Source of the DNA: Verrucomicrobiia bacterium
Lineage (GTDB): Bacteria > Verrucomicrobiota > Verrucomicrobiia > Opitutales > Opitutaceae
Direction: 5' to 3'
NCBI GenBank assembly: GCA_011525695.1
Contig: WYBX01000067.1
Span: 1 to 54,116 of the forward strand
DNA: 54,116 nucleotides
The first letter of the stretch is position 1. Each line of letters starts with the position of its first letter. The position numbers and the translations under genes were made by a program. Under the pieces are notes generated by a model. It worked only from the letters and a program-made list of their open reading frames with translations, did not search any database and was not told where the DNA came from. Positions 45,142 to 53,696 of the stretch are shown here, piece after piece.

Positions 45142-46716
45142 ATGCCTGTTGACCCCGCCATCCTCCACCCCCACGAAACACCCGCCCACGCCGTCAAGGA
45201 AGCCCTGGAGCACCCGTCGGAATACGGATTGCGCCAGTGGTCCGGATGGATCCTTGGTCCGGGGCTCCTGTTGCTCACCTGCCTGACGGCGCCTCCCGAG
45301 GGCCTCAGTGTGGAGGGCTGGCGGACCGCCGGCGCCGCGGGGCTGATGGCGGTGCTTTGGATGGCGGAATCGATCCCGATTCCGGTCACGGCACTCCTGC
45401 CGCTCGTGCTTTTCCCGGCCCTGCAGCTGAGCGACGTGCGCGAGGCGGCGACGCCCTATTCCAACCCGATCATCTTCCTCTTTCTTGGCGGTTTCATCAT
45501 CGCGCTGGCAATGCAGCGCTGGAACCTGCACCGCCGCGTGGCAATATCGCTGATCAGCGCGATGGGCACGCAACCCAAGCGGATCATCGGCGGCTTCCTG
45601 CTGGCATCGGCCATGATCAGCATGTGGGTCAGCAACACCGCGACGACGCTGATGATGCTGCCGATCGCCGGTTCGGTGATGCACCTGGTGCCGGGTGCGA
45701 TGCGCCAGGATCCGGGCATAAGGGCCTTCGCCACCGCGTTGATGCTGTCCGTCGCGTACGGCGCGACGACGGGCGGGATGGGCACGCTGATCGGGACACC
45801 GCCGAACGCACTGCTCGCCGCGTATGTCGACAGCGTCTATCACCTGAAGATCGGGTTCGGCCAGTGGATGCTCCTGGGCGTCCCGGTGGTGCTCGTCACG
45901 CTGCCGGTCGTCTATTTCGTGCTGACGCGGATCTCGTTCAGGATTCGCGGCGCCGAGGTGGCGGGGATGGCGGAATTGCTGGCGACCGAGAAGGCGTCGC
46001 TCGGGCGGTTCGGGGGCGGCGAAGCGGCGGTCGCGGTTGTTTTCGTGCTCACGGCCCTGGGGTGGATTTTTCAGCCGGTGATCGAGCGGGTGATGCCACT
46101 CGCGACCGACACCACCATTGCCATCATGGGGGCGGTCGCGCTTTTCCTCATTCCGGTGAATCTCCGGCGGGGCGAATTCCTGATGACCTGGAACGCCGCG
46201 AAGAACCTGCCGTGGGAAGTGCTCCTGCTCTTTGGCGGGGGGCTCAGCCTGGCCGGCAACATCGAACGGCACGGGCTCTCGAAATATCTCGGTCAACTCT
46301 GCAGCAGCTTCGAGGGATTCCCGGTGATTGTGGCCGTGGGGATCGTGTGTTTCGGCATCCTGCTGCTGACCGAGATCACGAGCAACACGGCGACGGCCGC
46401 GACCTTCCTGCCGATTGCCGCCGCCGTGGGGCTGAGCATGGGACAGAATCCGCTGCTGTTCGCAATTCCCGCGGCGCTGGCGGCGAATTGCTCCTACATG
46501 TTGCCGGTCGGCACGCCGCCCAACGCAATTGTGTTCGGCAGTGGATTGATCCGGCTGCCCGAGATGGCCAAGGCGGGAGTCTACCTGAACCTGCTGCTGG
46601 TGCCGATCGTCATTGGATTGTTGTGGGTGCTTGCGCCGCTGGTCTTCGGCATCGAACTGGACGTTGTTCCGGCTTGGGCTGAAACGGAAGCGGCGGCGCC
46701 GCCGCGATCCTTCTGA
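45142..46716 (+). CDS. DASS/SLC13-family sodium:dicarboxylate (anion) symporter
   Basis: 524 aa, about 11-12 membrane helices. Both sodium- and substrate-binding SNT motifs are intact: WVSNTATTLMMLPIAGSV near 157-174 and EITSNTATAATFLPIAAAVG near 414-433, each followed by the expected hairpin (TPPNALLAAY and TPPNAIVFGSG). The family imports succinate, malate, citrate or sulfate with sodium. Dicarboxylates are most likely on motif grounds. An N-terminal cytosolic stretch of ~35 residues is typical. It is read away from the MFS gene and is followed by repeats. Confidence 0.94.
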   Translation: MPVDPAILHPHETPAHAVKEALEHPSEYGLRQWSGWILGPGLLLLTCLTAPPEGLSVEGWRTAGAAGLMAVLWMAESIPIPVTALLPLVLFPALQLSDVREAATPYSNPIIFLFLGGFIIALAMQRWNLHRRVAISLISAMGTQPKRIIGGFLLASAMISMWVSNTATTLMMLPIAGSVMHLVPGAMRQDPGIRAFATALMLSVAYGATTGGMGTLIGTPPNALLAAYVDSVYHLKIGFGQWMLLGVPVVLVTLPVVYFVLTRISFRIRGAEVAGMAELLATEKASLGRFGGGEAAVAVVFVLTALGWIFQPVIERVMPLATDTTIAIMGAVALFLIPVNLRRGEFLMTWNAAKNLPWEVLLLFGGGLSLAGNIERHGLSKYLGQLCSSFEGFPVIVAVGIVCFGILLLTEITSNTATAATFLPIAAAVGLSMGQNPLLFAIPAALAANCSYMLPVGTPPNAIVFGSGLIRLPEMAKAGVYLNLLLVPIVIGLLWVLAPLVFGIELDVVPAWAETEAAAPPRSF

Positions 46717-46723
46717 ATGGCAT

Positions 46724-46830
46724 TTCGCCGGTCAAAGACACGGCGCTACCAAGGCTCCGCCCATCTTGGCTGCCCCTCGGTCCCGCCAACATCCGGGTAG
46801 CGCCGGTTTTAACCGGCGAAAGCCGGTGCG
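46724..46830. repeat. GCGCCGGTTT/AACCGGCG repeat pair
   Basis: ATTTCGCCGGTCAAAGACAC with CGGCGCTACC (46724-46753) and GTAGCGCCGGTTTTAACCGG with CGAAAGCCGG (46797-46826). Related hairpins occur at 19098, 13430 and, in part, 27782. No gene is present here. Confidence 0.75.
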
Positions 46831-46842
46831 CGTTCAATTCGA

Positions 46843-47013
46843 TCAGATCCGCAACCCGAGCCAGCCCGCAAATTCGCGGAGTGCGGGGCTGAGCGAGTGT
46901 CCCCGGCGGACGCGACGGGACACGATTCCCAGCTTTCCCGACTCTCGATTCGCGTGGGCGTCGACATAGCCCACGAATTCCGTGCCGGCGAGGATCGGGA
47001 GCGCGTAAAAAAA
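46843..47013 (-). pseudogene. C-terminal remnant of a YcaQ/AlkZ-like DNA glycosylase gene
   Basis: The minus-strand frame reads FFYALPILAGTEFVGYVDAH, then ANRESGKLGIVSRRVRRGHS and ends ...LREFAGWLGLRI-stop (stop at 46843-46845). This matches the C-terminus of the YcaQ/AlkZ crosslink-repair glycosylase family (compare YcaQ '...[21 protein letters not shown]...'). About 56 codons remain; upstream the frame runs into the sigma-factor terminator and then unrelated coding sequence, so the remaining ~85-90% of the gene is missing. Confidence 0.6.
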
Positions 47014-47039
47014 CAAGGCCGCGTCACCGAGACGCGGCC
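47007..47039 (-). terminator. Intrinsic terminator of the sigma-factor gene
   Basis: On the minus strand: GGCCGCGTC, loop TCGGT, GACGCGGCC, then a short gap and seven U. The 9-bp GC-rich stem is perfect. It starts 28 bp past the stop codon at 47067. The U-run coincides with the Phe-Phe-Tyr codons of the adjacent YcaQ remnant. Confidence 0.9.
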
Positions 47040-47066
47040 CTGTAGTGCCGGGAATGTCGTGCAATC

Positions 47067-47840
47067 TCAGCTCGAGGCGACCTCGAGCCGGCCGCTGGGG
47101 CGGTTGGGCTCGAACCAGTCGGACGGCGCCGCGTCGGGGGCGAACTCGGGACAGGCTTCCGCGAGCAGCGCGCGGAGGTTCCCGCGGGCGCGGGCAATCC
47201 GGCTCTTCACCGTGCCAACGTTGATGCCGAGCGCCTGGGCAATCTCGTCGTACGAGTGGTTGAGGAGATTGCGCAGGGTGAGAATTTCGCGATGGCGGGC
47301 GTCCAGCTTCTCCATGCAGACCGACACCAGGGCGGAGAACTCGCCGGTGGCGGCCTCGCGGGCGGGGCTCGGGGAGTCCGTGGCCACCAGATCCGCAAAG
47401 GTGGCGTCGCTGTCCTCGCTCAGGGCGCAATCGAGCGAGAGGGTGGCATGCCGGCGGCGACGGAAGAAGTACCAGTAGCGATTGCGCGCGAGATTGACCG
47501 CAATCCGGTGCAGCCAGGTGGCCAGGGACGAGTCGCCCCGGAACCGCGAGAGCCCGCGGTGGGCCCGGATGAAGGTGTCCTGCGCGATTTCCTCGGCATC
47601 GGCGCGGTTGCGCAGGAGCGCCAGCGCCACGGAGAAGATTTTCTCCCGATAGCGTTCCATGATTTCGACAAACGCGGCCTCGTCCCCGCCGTTGAACCGG
47701 CGGACCAACTCGGCGTCATAAGCCGCCTCCTGATGGGATGCGGCGGCTCGCGCCTGGCGTTCACGGTCGGCCCTTTCACGGTCCTGGCGATCACGGGCAG
47801 GGCGGGCGGACTTCTTGCTGAGCGGGTTGGCTGCAATCAT
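47067..47840 (-). CDS. ECF-type RNA polymerase sigma factor
   Basis: 257 aa with a highly charged 40-residue N-terminal extension (Arg/Asp/Glu-rich), unusual for ECF sigmas. Region 2 runs from about 45 to 115 (LVRRFNGGDEAAFVEIMERY; NRADAEEIAQDTFIRAHRGL; LATWLHRIAVNLARNRYWYF). A linker with acidic residues leads to region 4 near 175-225 (LDARHREILTLRNLLNHSYD, EIAQALGINVGTVKSRIARA). A 30-residue tail ends the protein. It directs RNA polymerase to alternative promoters; no anti-sigma gene is adjacent. It is divergent from the TonB receptor across 389 bp and has its own strong terminator. Confidence 0.93.
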   Translation of the reverse strand: MIAANPLSKKSARPARDRQDRERADRERQARAAASHQEAAYDAELVRRFNGGDEAAFVEIMERYREKIFSVALALLRNRADAEEIAQDTFIRAHRGLSRFRGDSSLATWLHRIAVNLARNRYWYFFRRRRHATLSLDCALSEDSDATFADLVATDSPSPAREAATGEFSALVSVCMEKLDARHREILTLRNLLNHSYDEIAQALGINVGTVKSRIARARGNLRALLAEACPEFAPDAAPSDWFEPNRPSGRLEVASS

Positions 47841-48229
47841 GAGAATGATGGGTTTGGGTTGCGGGTAATGCGTGCCCTCCCCAGTACCTCGATGCGTGCC
47901 AATGACGCGCCGGCCGGCTTAAGCGGATTCCTGCAAAGGGTTTAGATTTCGGTCGGTAGACTTCCCCATGGCGCCGGCCGGAAATTTCATCGTGCATCGT
48001 GCGCGAATGCAGTTGGGGTTCCGTGCAACCTGCACTTTCGAATCACCCCGAAACATCCCGGATTCCCGGGCTCGCGGGCCGGAGCGGATCTCGCCGGTGC
48101 GCGCCAGCTCGATCAGGCGATAAACCGCTGCCCTCGACCGTCATCTCGAAGCCTCGTTCCGGGTGAACGCTTGACTTCCCGCCTTCCGGACGCGTTCGCT
48201 TCCCGCAACCCATACTTAGCACACCATCC
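47841..48229. other. Divergent intergenic region, sigma factor/TonB receptor
   Basis: No gene seen in 389 bp. It should hold the promoters of both flanking genes. I could not find a convincing -35/-10 pair with normal spacing (TTGACT at 48171 lacks a partner at the right distance), nor an obvious palindromic operator. Confidence 0.4.
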
Positions 48230-50794
48230 ATGAAAAACATACTGCGGGTATCGCTTCTCCTGAGCGTCGCCAGCGCCGCGATTTCGGCTCAGGCCCAAGT
48301 CCAAACTCAGCCTCCGCTTTCTTCAGCGGAGTCCGATCTCGTGAAGATGGAGGCATTTAACGTCACGGAGCTGAAATCGTTCTCCGATCAGGCGATTCCC
48401 GGGAAGACCCCCGTGGCCTTCACGGAAATGGGGAAGGAGATTCTGACCCAGCAGCTGGCGTCGCGGGACATGCCACTCGTTCTGAACACCGCCCCCTCGG
48501 TCTTTTCCACCACCGACAGCGGGGCGGCCGGCGATGCGCGGGTGAATGTCCGCGGCTTCAGCCAGCGGAATGTCTCGATCCTGATCAATGGCGTTCCGAC
48601 CAATGATCTGGAGAACGGCTGGCTGTATTGGTCGAATTGGGACGGGCTGGGCGACGTGACCACGGCGATCCAGCTGCAGCGCGGGCTGAGCAACGTCACC
48701 CTCCCGACGCCCTCGATCGGCGGCACGATGAACATCATCACGGACCCGGCGGGAATGAGGCGGGGCGGATCGATCAAGGGTGAGATGGGCAGCGATGATT
48801 TCTACAAGATCTCGGGCGTCCTGAACAGCGGGCTGGTGGGCGGGAAGGTCGCGCTGACCGTCGCCGGTGTGACCAAGGATGGCGAGGGGTATGTGAACGG
48901 CACCTGGACCAAGGGGCTGGGCTACTACGTGGGTGGGCTGTGGAAGATCAGCCCGAAGCACCGGCTGGAGCTCTTCTGGATCGGCTCGCCGCAACGGCAC
49001 GGGCAGCGCACGTTCGCCTCGAATATCGCGGCGTATGACGTGGGTTATGCCCGCAGCCTGGGCTACTCGGAGGCCGAGATCGCCGCGGCGCAGAATGTCG
49101 GGCCGGTGAACGCGGGGGACGACTTCAATCCGAATTACGCCCCCGTCAGCACCAGCTACAGCGGGCTGCAGTATTATTGGGGCACCGTGCACTCGCGGGA
49201 GAAGGCGGGGTTCATCAACGAGCGGGAGAACTATTTCCACAAGCCCCAGGCGAACCTCAACTGGTACGCGACGCTCACCGACGATCTGAAGGTGACGACG
49301 GTGTTTTATTACTCCGGCGGGCGCGGGGGTGGCGCGGGGACGCTGAACAATGGATCGAGCAGCAACGCGTTCGGCCGCTATCCCAACAGCGATCCGCGGT
49401 ATGGCAGCAACATCAACTGGGATGCCACCATCGCCAGCAACGCCGGGGCAACCAACGCCCGGGGCGGGGCCAAGACGGCCGGGCAGTCGCTCGGCATTTT
49501 GCGCAACAGCGTCAACAACCAGGACCAGTTCGGGATTGTATCCAAGGCGACCTACACGTTGAGCGAAGCGATCAAGGTTTCGGCCGGTCTCGACTGGCGG
49601 ACGGCGGAGATCGACCATTTCCGCGAGGTGCGTGACCTGCTGGGCGGCCAGTACTATCTGCCGACGAGCGCGCAGGCCAGCGAGTTCTGGCCGGAGGGCG
49701 CCAATACGAAGCTCCGGCTCGGCGACAAGGTCGACTATCATAACACCAACACCGTCGACTGGCTGGGCATGTTCGTGCAGTCGCAATACGAGCAGGGGCC
49801 GATCACGGCGTTCGGCGTCTACGGCTACTCGATGATCGATTATTCGTACGTCGATCACTTCCGGCGGGCCACGGCCGGCAGCAGCGATGCCTACCGGCTG
49901 GATTCCGCGATCCTCGACGGCCACCAGCTGAAGGGCGGCGTGCAATACGCGTTCAACGACAACTTCAATGCGTTCGTGAATGCCGGCTGGGTCTCCAAGG
50001 TGCCCAATTTTGACGGCGCCATCAACGACGTGTCCGGGGTCAAAGTGGACGTCGAGAACGAGAAGTTCAAATCGGCGGAGGCCGGATTCCGTTTCGTTTC
50101 GGACGACCAGCGGTTCAACCTTTCCGCCAATTATTACTACACCGAGTGGCGGGACCGGACCGTTTCCACGGTGAACGAGCAGGCGGATACGATCACCTAC
50201 CTGCGGGGCATCGATTCCAACTACTCGGGAGTCGAGATGGATGCGGCCTGGCAGCCCAACCGCTGGTTCCGGCTCGACGCCGCGGTTTCGCTGGCCGACT
50301 GGTATTATCTGAACGACGTGCCGGCGGAGACTTTCCGGATCAGCAGCCGCGAGCGCGTGCCGACCTCCGGCATCCTCTATATCACGGACCTCAAGGTTGG
50401 CGACGCGCCGCAGACCCAGTACGCCTATGCGGCAACGGTGTTCCCGAAGAAGGGGCTGTCCGTCAAGTTGCAGGGCCGCTGGTATGATCGGTACTGGGCG
50501 GATTACCTTCCGGACAGCCGGCAGAGCGCCTCGGACCGCGGTCAGCCCTGGCAGATTCCGGATTACCAGGTCTATGACCTCCACGTGAACTATCAGCTGG
50601 AGCTCAACGATCACGTGGGGCTCAACCTCTTCGCCCACGTCTTCAACCTGTTCGACGAGACGTACGTTTCGGATGCGACCGACAACAGTTCGTTCGAGGC
50701 GATCAACTCGGCGCCTTCGCACAGCGCCCAGCGCGCCGAGGTCTTTCTCGGTCCGCCGATCAGCTTCAACCTGGGCGTGAAGCTTACCTTCTGA
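48230..50794 (+). CDS. TonB-dependent outer-membrane receptor
   Basis: 854 aa with signal peptide MKNILRVSLLLSVASAAISA. The plug domain follows at about 35-170 (ALVLNTAPSVFSTT-like segment; ARVNVRGFSQRNVSILINGV; TPSIGGTMNIITDP). The barrel occupies the rest, ending FNLGVKLTF with the terminal Phe needed for assembly. Late strands contain VYDLHVNYQLELNDHVGLNL. No STN signalling domain is present, so it is not a FecA-type transducer despite the divergent ECF gene. It imports a ligand, likely an oligosaccharide in view of the SSS symporter downstream. A terminator-like hairpin follows 28 bp after the stop. Confidence 0.93.
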   Translation: MKNILRVSLLLSVASAAISAQAQVQTQPPLSSAESDLVKMEAFNVTELKSFSDQAIPGKTPVAFTEMGKEILTQQLASRDMPLVLNTAPSVFSTTDSGAAGDARVNVRGFSQRNVSILINGVPTNDLENGWLYWSNWDGLGDVTTAIQLQRGLSNVTLPTPSIGGTMNIITDPAGMRRGGSIKGEMGSDDFYKISGVLNSGLVGGKVALTVAGVTKDGEGYVNGTWTKGLGYYVGGLWKISPKHRLELFWIGSPQRHGQRTFASNIAAYDVGYARSLGYSEAEIAAAQNVGPVNAGDDFNPNYAPVSTSYSGLQYYWGTVHSREKAGFINERENYFHKPQANLNWYATLTDDLKVTTVFYYSGGRGGGAGTLNNGSSSNAFGRYPNSDPRYGSNINWDATIASNAGATNARGGAKTAGQSLGILRNSVNNQDQFGIVSKATYTLSEAIKVSAGLDWRTAEIDHFREVRDLLGGQYYLPTSAQASEFWPEGANTKLRLGDKVDYHNTNTVDWLGMFVQSQYEQGPITAFGVYGYSMIDYSYVDHFRRATAGSSDAYRLDSAILDGHQLKGGVQYAFNDNFNAFVNAGWVSKVPNFDGAINDVSGVKVDVENEKFKSAEAGFRFVSDDQRFNLSANYYYTEWRDRTVSTVNEQADTITYLRGIDSNYSGVEMDAAWQPNRWFRLDAAVSLADWYYLNDVPAETFRISSRERVPTSGILYITDLKVGDAPQTQYAYAATVFPKKGLSVKLQGRWYDRYWADYLPDSRQSASDRGQPWQIPDYQVYDLHVNYQLELNDHVGLNLFAHVFNLFDETYVSDATDNSSFEAINSAPSHSAQRAEVFLGPPISFNLGVKLTF

Positions 50795-50822
50795 GCCGGT
50801 CCATCGCGGCGAATTTCCAGGC

Positions 50823-50853
50823 GGCGACCCTCACCGGGTCGCCTCCTTATTTT
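50823..50853 (+). terminator. Terminator after the TonB receptor gene
   Basis: GGCGACCC, loop TCACC, GGGTCGCC, then TCCTTATTTT. An 8-bp perfect GC-rich stem with a T-rich tail, 29 bp after the receptor stop codon. It may only attenuate, since the symporter gene follows on the same strand. Confidence 0.65.
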
Positions 50854-50999
50854 GACATTGCCCGAGCCGGGTGGGGCGGGTTCAACCTCCGGTGCGGCTG
50901 CCGCTTTCTTGGTTTCGACTCGGTGCAGGTTCGAGTTGCCGGTGAAGCGGCGGCCGCCGGTTGTTGGCGCCGTCCAGCCATCCTCCAGCCAATCCTTCG

Positions 51000-53042
51000 A
51001 TGAGCGACGCCTTCCGCATCTTCCCGATCGACATCATCATCTTCGCGCTGTTCGTGATCGCCGTGGTGGCCACGGGCCTGATCAAGAGCCGCGGGGAAAG
51101 CGGCAGCGAGGATTACTTTCTCGCGGGCCGCGGGCTCAGCTGGTGGCTGATCGGGTTTTCCCTGATCGCGGCGAACATCTCGACGGAGCAGTTCGTCGGG
51201 ATGAGCGGCAACGCGGCCAGCCATGTGGGGCTGGCGATTGCCAGCTACGAATGGATGGCGGCAATCACGCTCGTGGTGGTCGCCTTCGGATTCCTGCCCT
51301 ATTTCCTCCGCGCGGGCATCTACACGATGCCTGAATTCCTCGAGTACCGGTTCAGCCCCGCTGCCCGGACCTTCATGGCCGTCGCCACCATCCTCATTTA
51401 CCTGCTGCTGCTCGGCGCCGTCACCTATTCGGGCGCGCTCACCATTTCCACCCTGGCGGGGACGGCGGGCTACAACATCGGGCTCGGGGGGGCGTCCCTT
51501 GTGATTGGCATCATCGCCATGTGCTATGTGACCGCGGGCGGGCTGAAGGCATGCGCCTGGGCCGACCTGATCCAGGGCAGTGCGCTGATTGTCGGCGGGG
51601 CGGCGATCATGTATTTCGCCTTCGACAAGCTGGGATCGGCCACGGTGGCGGCCACGGTGGTGAGCACGCAGACCGGTGCGGTCGAGATGGTCCAGCTTTC
51701 CCCGGATGCCGGCGTGCTGGAGCGGTTCTGTGACTTGAACGCGCCGCGACTCAACATGTTTCTGCCCGCGAGCGACACGATCCTGCCGTGGACGGCGCTG
51801 CTGCTCGGGCTCTGGATTCCCAATTTTTATTATTGGGGGCTGAACCAGTATATCACGCAGCGCACGCTGGGCTCCGCGTCGCTGGCGCAGGGCCAGAAGG
51901 GGATCGTGTTCGCCGCGTTCATGAAGCTGCTGATCCCGTTCGTGATCGTGGTGCCGGGAATCATCGCCTTCAACCTCTACTCGACGGACCTCCGACTGGC
52001 AGCGGCCTCCGACACGGCGGCGAGCCTGACCCGGTACGTGAAGGCGAATCCCGCCACGGAGGCCGTGTCCGTGGCAGGGCCAATGACCGATGCCGAGGTC
52101 GCGGCCTGGCAGCCGGGACGCTACGCATTGGCAGTCTATCCGGATCGCTCCGCGCTGACGCAGATCAAGACCCGCAATGCCTTTGTCCTCCCAATCACCC
52201 AGTTGGAATTCGATGCGATCGTGCCGGCGGCGCACACGATCTTCGTGAGCGAGGATCATTCCTGGCGGCATGTGAATCCGGTCCTGGCGGCCGAAATCGA
52301 TGCCTACAACGCCCGGACCATCGCGGCGGCCACGGCCGCCAACAGTCCGACGGCGGTGGAGAAGCTGATTGCCTACAAGTACGACACGACCCTGGCGCAG
52401 CTGCTCGGAAACGTCCTGCCGCAGGGCAAGGGCTGGGTTGGTTTCGTGCTCGCGGCGCTGCTCGGCGCCGTCGTCAGTTCGCTCGCGGCAATGCTCAACG
52501 CGGCCTCGACGATCTTCGCGATGGATATCTACAAGAAGCACCTTGCGCCGAACAGCAGCCAGAAGACCGTCGTGTTGCTTGGTCGGATTTCGGTGGTGGT
52601 GTTCACCGTGGTGGCGGTGCTGCTGGCACCGAACCTGGGTAATCCCAAAATCAGCAATAGCATCTTCACGATCATCCAGGAAGGGCAGGGATTCATCTCG
52701 CCGGGAATCCTCGCGGTCTTCGTTTTCGGGCTGCTCGTGCGGAAGGCCCCACCGGTGTGTGGCATCGTCGGATTGCTGACCAACGTCGTGGCGTACGGGC
52801 TGCTCAAGGCCGCCGTGCCGGGGCTGCAGTTCCTGAACCGGATGGCGGTGTGCTTCGCCCTCTGCCTCGTGGTCATGGCCATCATCACCGCGATGAAGCC
52901 GCTCGCCGAGCCCTTCGCCTTCCGTCACAACACGTCCATTGCGCTGGAAAGTTCGCGCCCGGCCCGGATGGCAGGTGTGGCGGTGGTGGTGGCGACCCTG
53001 GTGCTCTACGCCATCTTCAGCCCGTGGGGCATTGCGAAATGA
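51000..53042 (+). CDS. SSS-family sodium:sugar symporter (SGLT-like)
   Basis: 680 aa from the ATG at 51000. The SSS core begins IIIFALFVIAVVATGLIKSR, then SEDYFLAGRGLSWWLIGFSL and IAANISTEQFVGMSGNAASH, the last holding the sodium-site sequence of SGLT-type members. The central membrane domain is followed by WGLNQYITQRTLGSASLAQG, the family's sugar-site loop. A soluble insert of about 110 residues (near 340-470) lies between helices. Fourteen helices are expected. It would carry a monosaccharide across the inner membrane with sodium after entry through the upstream TonB receptor; substrate identity is inference. Confidence 0.93.
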   Translation: MSDAFRIFPIDIIIFALFVIAVVATGLIKSRGESGSEDYFLAGRGLSWWLIGFSLIAANISTEQFVGMSGNAASHVGLAIASYEWMAAITLVVVAFGFLPYFLRAGIYTMPEFLEYRFSPAARTFMAVATILIYLLLLGAVTYSGALTISTLAGTAGYNIGLGGASLVIGIIAMCYVTAGGLKACAWADLIQGSALIVGGAAIMYFAFDKLGSATVAATVVSTQTGAVEMVQLSPDAGVLERFCDLNAPRLNMFLPASDTILPWTALLLGLWIPNFYYWGLNQYITQRTLGSASLAQGQKGIVFAAFMKLLIPFVIVVPGIIAFNLYSTDLRLAAASDTAASLTRYVKANPATEAVSVAGPMTDAEVAAWQPGRYALAVYPDRSALTQIKTRNAFVLPITQLEFDAIVPAAHTIFVSEDHSWRHVNPVLAAEIDAYNARTIAAATAANSPTAVEKLIAYKYDTTLAQLLGNVLPQGKGWVGFVLAALLGAVVSSLAAMLNAASTIFAMDIYKKHLAPNSSQKTVVLLGRISVVVFTVVAVLLAPNLGNPKISNSIFTIIQEGQGFISPGILAVFVFGLLVRKAPPVCGIVGLLTNVVAYGLLKAAVPGLQFLNRMAVCFALCLVVMAIITAMKPLAEPFAFRHNTSIALESSRPARMAGVAVVVATLVLYAIFSPWGIAK

Positions 53043-53159
53043 GAATGACGCCGGAGCAATTCAGGGCTTCAACCGCGAAAAGACGCCAAGGGTCGCGAAT
53101 TCGTATTCATTCGCGATCGTCAGTCGCATCAGTTTAGATTGCGCGATCCAAACCTACCC

Positions 53160-53459
53160 ATGCTCGTTCACACCGTATATTTCTGGCTGCAACCTGAACT
53201 CACGCCGGCGCAGCGCGCCGATTTTCGCCGCGGCGTCGAATCGCTGGGCCAAATCAAGTCGGTGGATCAGGTCTTTGTCGGGACTCCGGCGCCGACGCCG
53301 AAGCGGCCGATCATCGATGACACCTATGCGGTGGGGCTGACGGTGATTTGCCGGGATCTCGCGGCGCATGACGCCTACCAGGCCGATCCGATCCATCTCG
53401 CCTTCATCGAGCGGTTCAAGAGCTACTGGACTCGGGTGCAGATTTACGACGCGGCGTAG
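53160..53459 (+). CDS. Dabb (stress-responsive alpha/beta barrel) domain protein
   Basis: 99 aa from the ATG at 53160, MLVHTVYFWLQPELTPAQRA, then a helix, SVDQVFVGTPAPTPKR and YAVGLTVICRDLAAHDAYQA. This is the whole Dabb fold: a ferredoxin-like dimeric alpha-beta barrel. Members serve as small cyclases, monooxygenase-like or structural proteins; in Verrucomicrobiota they often sit in sugar-utilisation loci without known function. It lies 117 bp after the symporter and is separated from it by a dispersed-repeat fragment (CAACCGCGAAAAGACGCCAA). Confidence 0.9.
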   Translation: MLVHTVYFWLQPELTPAQRADFRRGVESLGQIKSVDQVFVGTPAPTPKRPIIDDTYAVGLTVICRDLAAHDAYQADPIHLAFIERFKSYWTRVQIYDAA

Positions 53460-53499
53460 AAGCCCGAATCGCTCATTCTTGCGGCGATCTCATCGTTCA

Positions 53500-53696
53500 A
53501 ACCCGATGGGAAATTCATTCTGCACAGCGGATCGATCTTCATGGCCGTGACGGAGCACGGCCCTCCATGTAGGAAGTTCGGAACGTTGCGGCCGGGACGG
53601 AGCACGGCCCTCCATGTACGAAGTTCGGAACGTTGCGGCCGTGACGGCTTGCCCTCCGAAGGCTCGGCGAAGGAGGGAGCACGGCCGTCCATGAAT
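53500..53696. repeat. Second array of GGCCGTGACGGAGC-type repeats
   Basis: Three tandem units: 53500-53570, 53575-53635 and 53636-53695. Each includes a GGCCGTGACGGAGCACGGCC-like palindrome, then CTCCATG, and links through TACGAAGTTCGGAACGTTGC. The third is rearranged (a GCCCTCCGAAGGC... insertion). The lead ACCCGATGGGAAATTCATTC and the ATCGATCTTC segment match the array at 39734-39994. Confidence 0.85.

Noticed and set aside
48171..48224. TTGACT as the -35 of the TonB receptor promoter
   Set aside because: No -10-like hexamer lies 16-18 bp downstream; CATACT is about 34 bp away.
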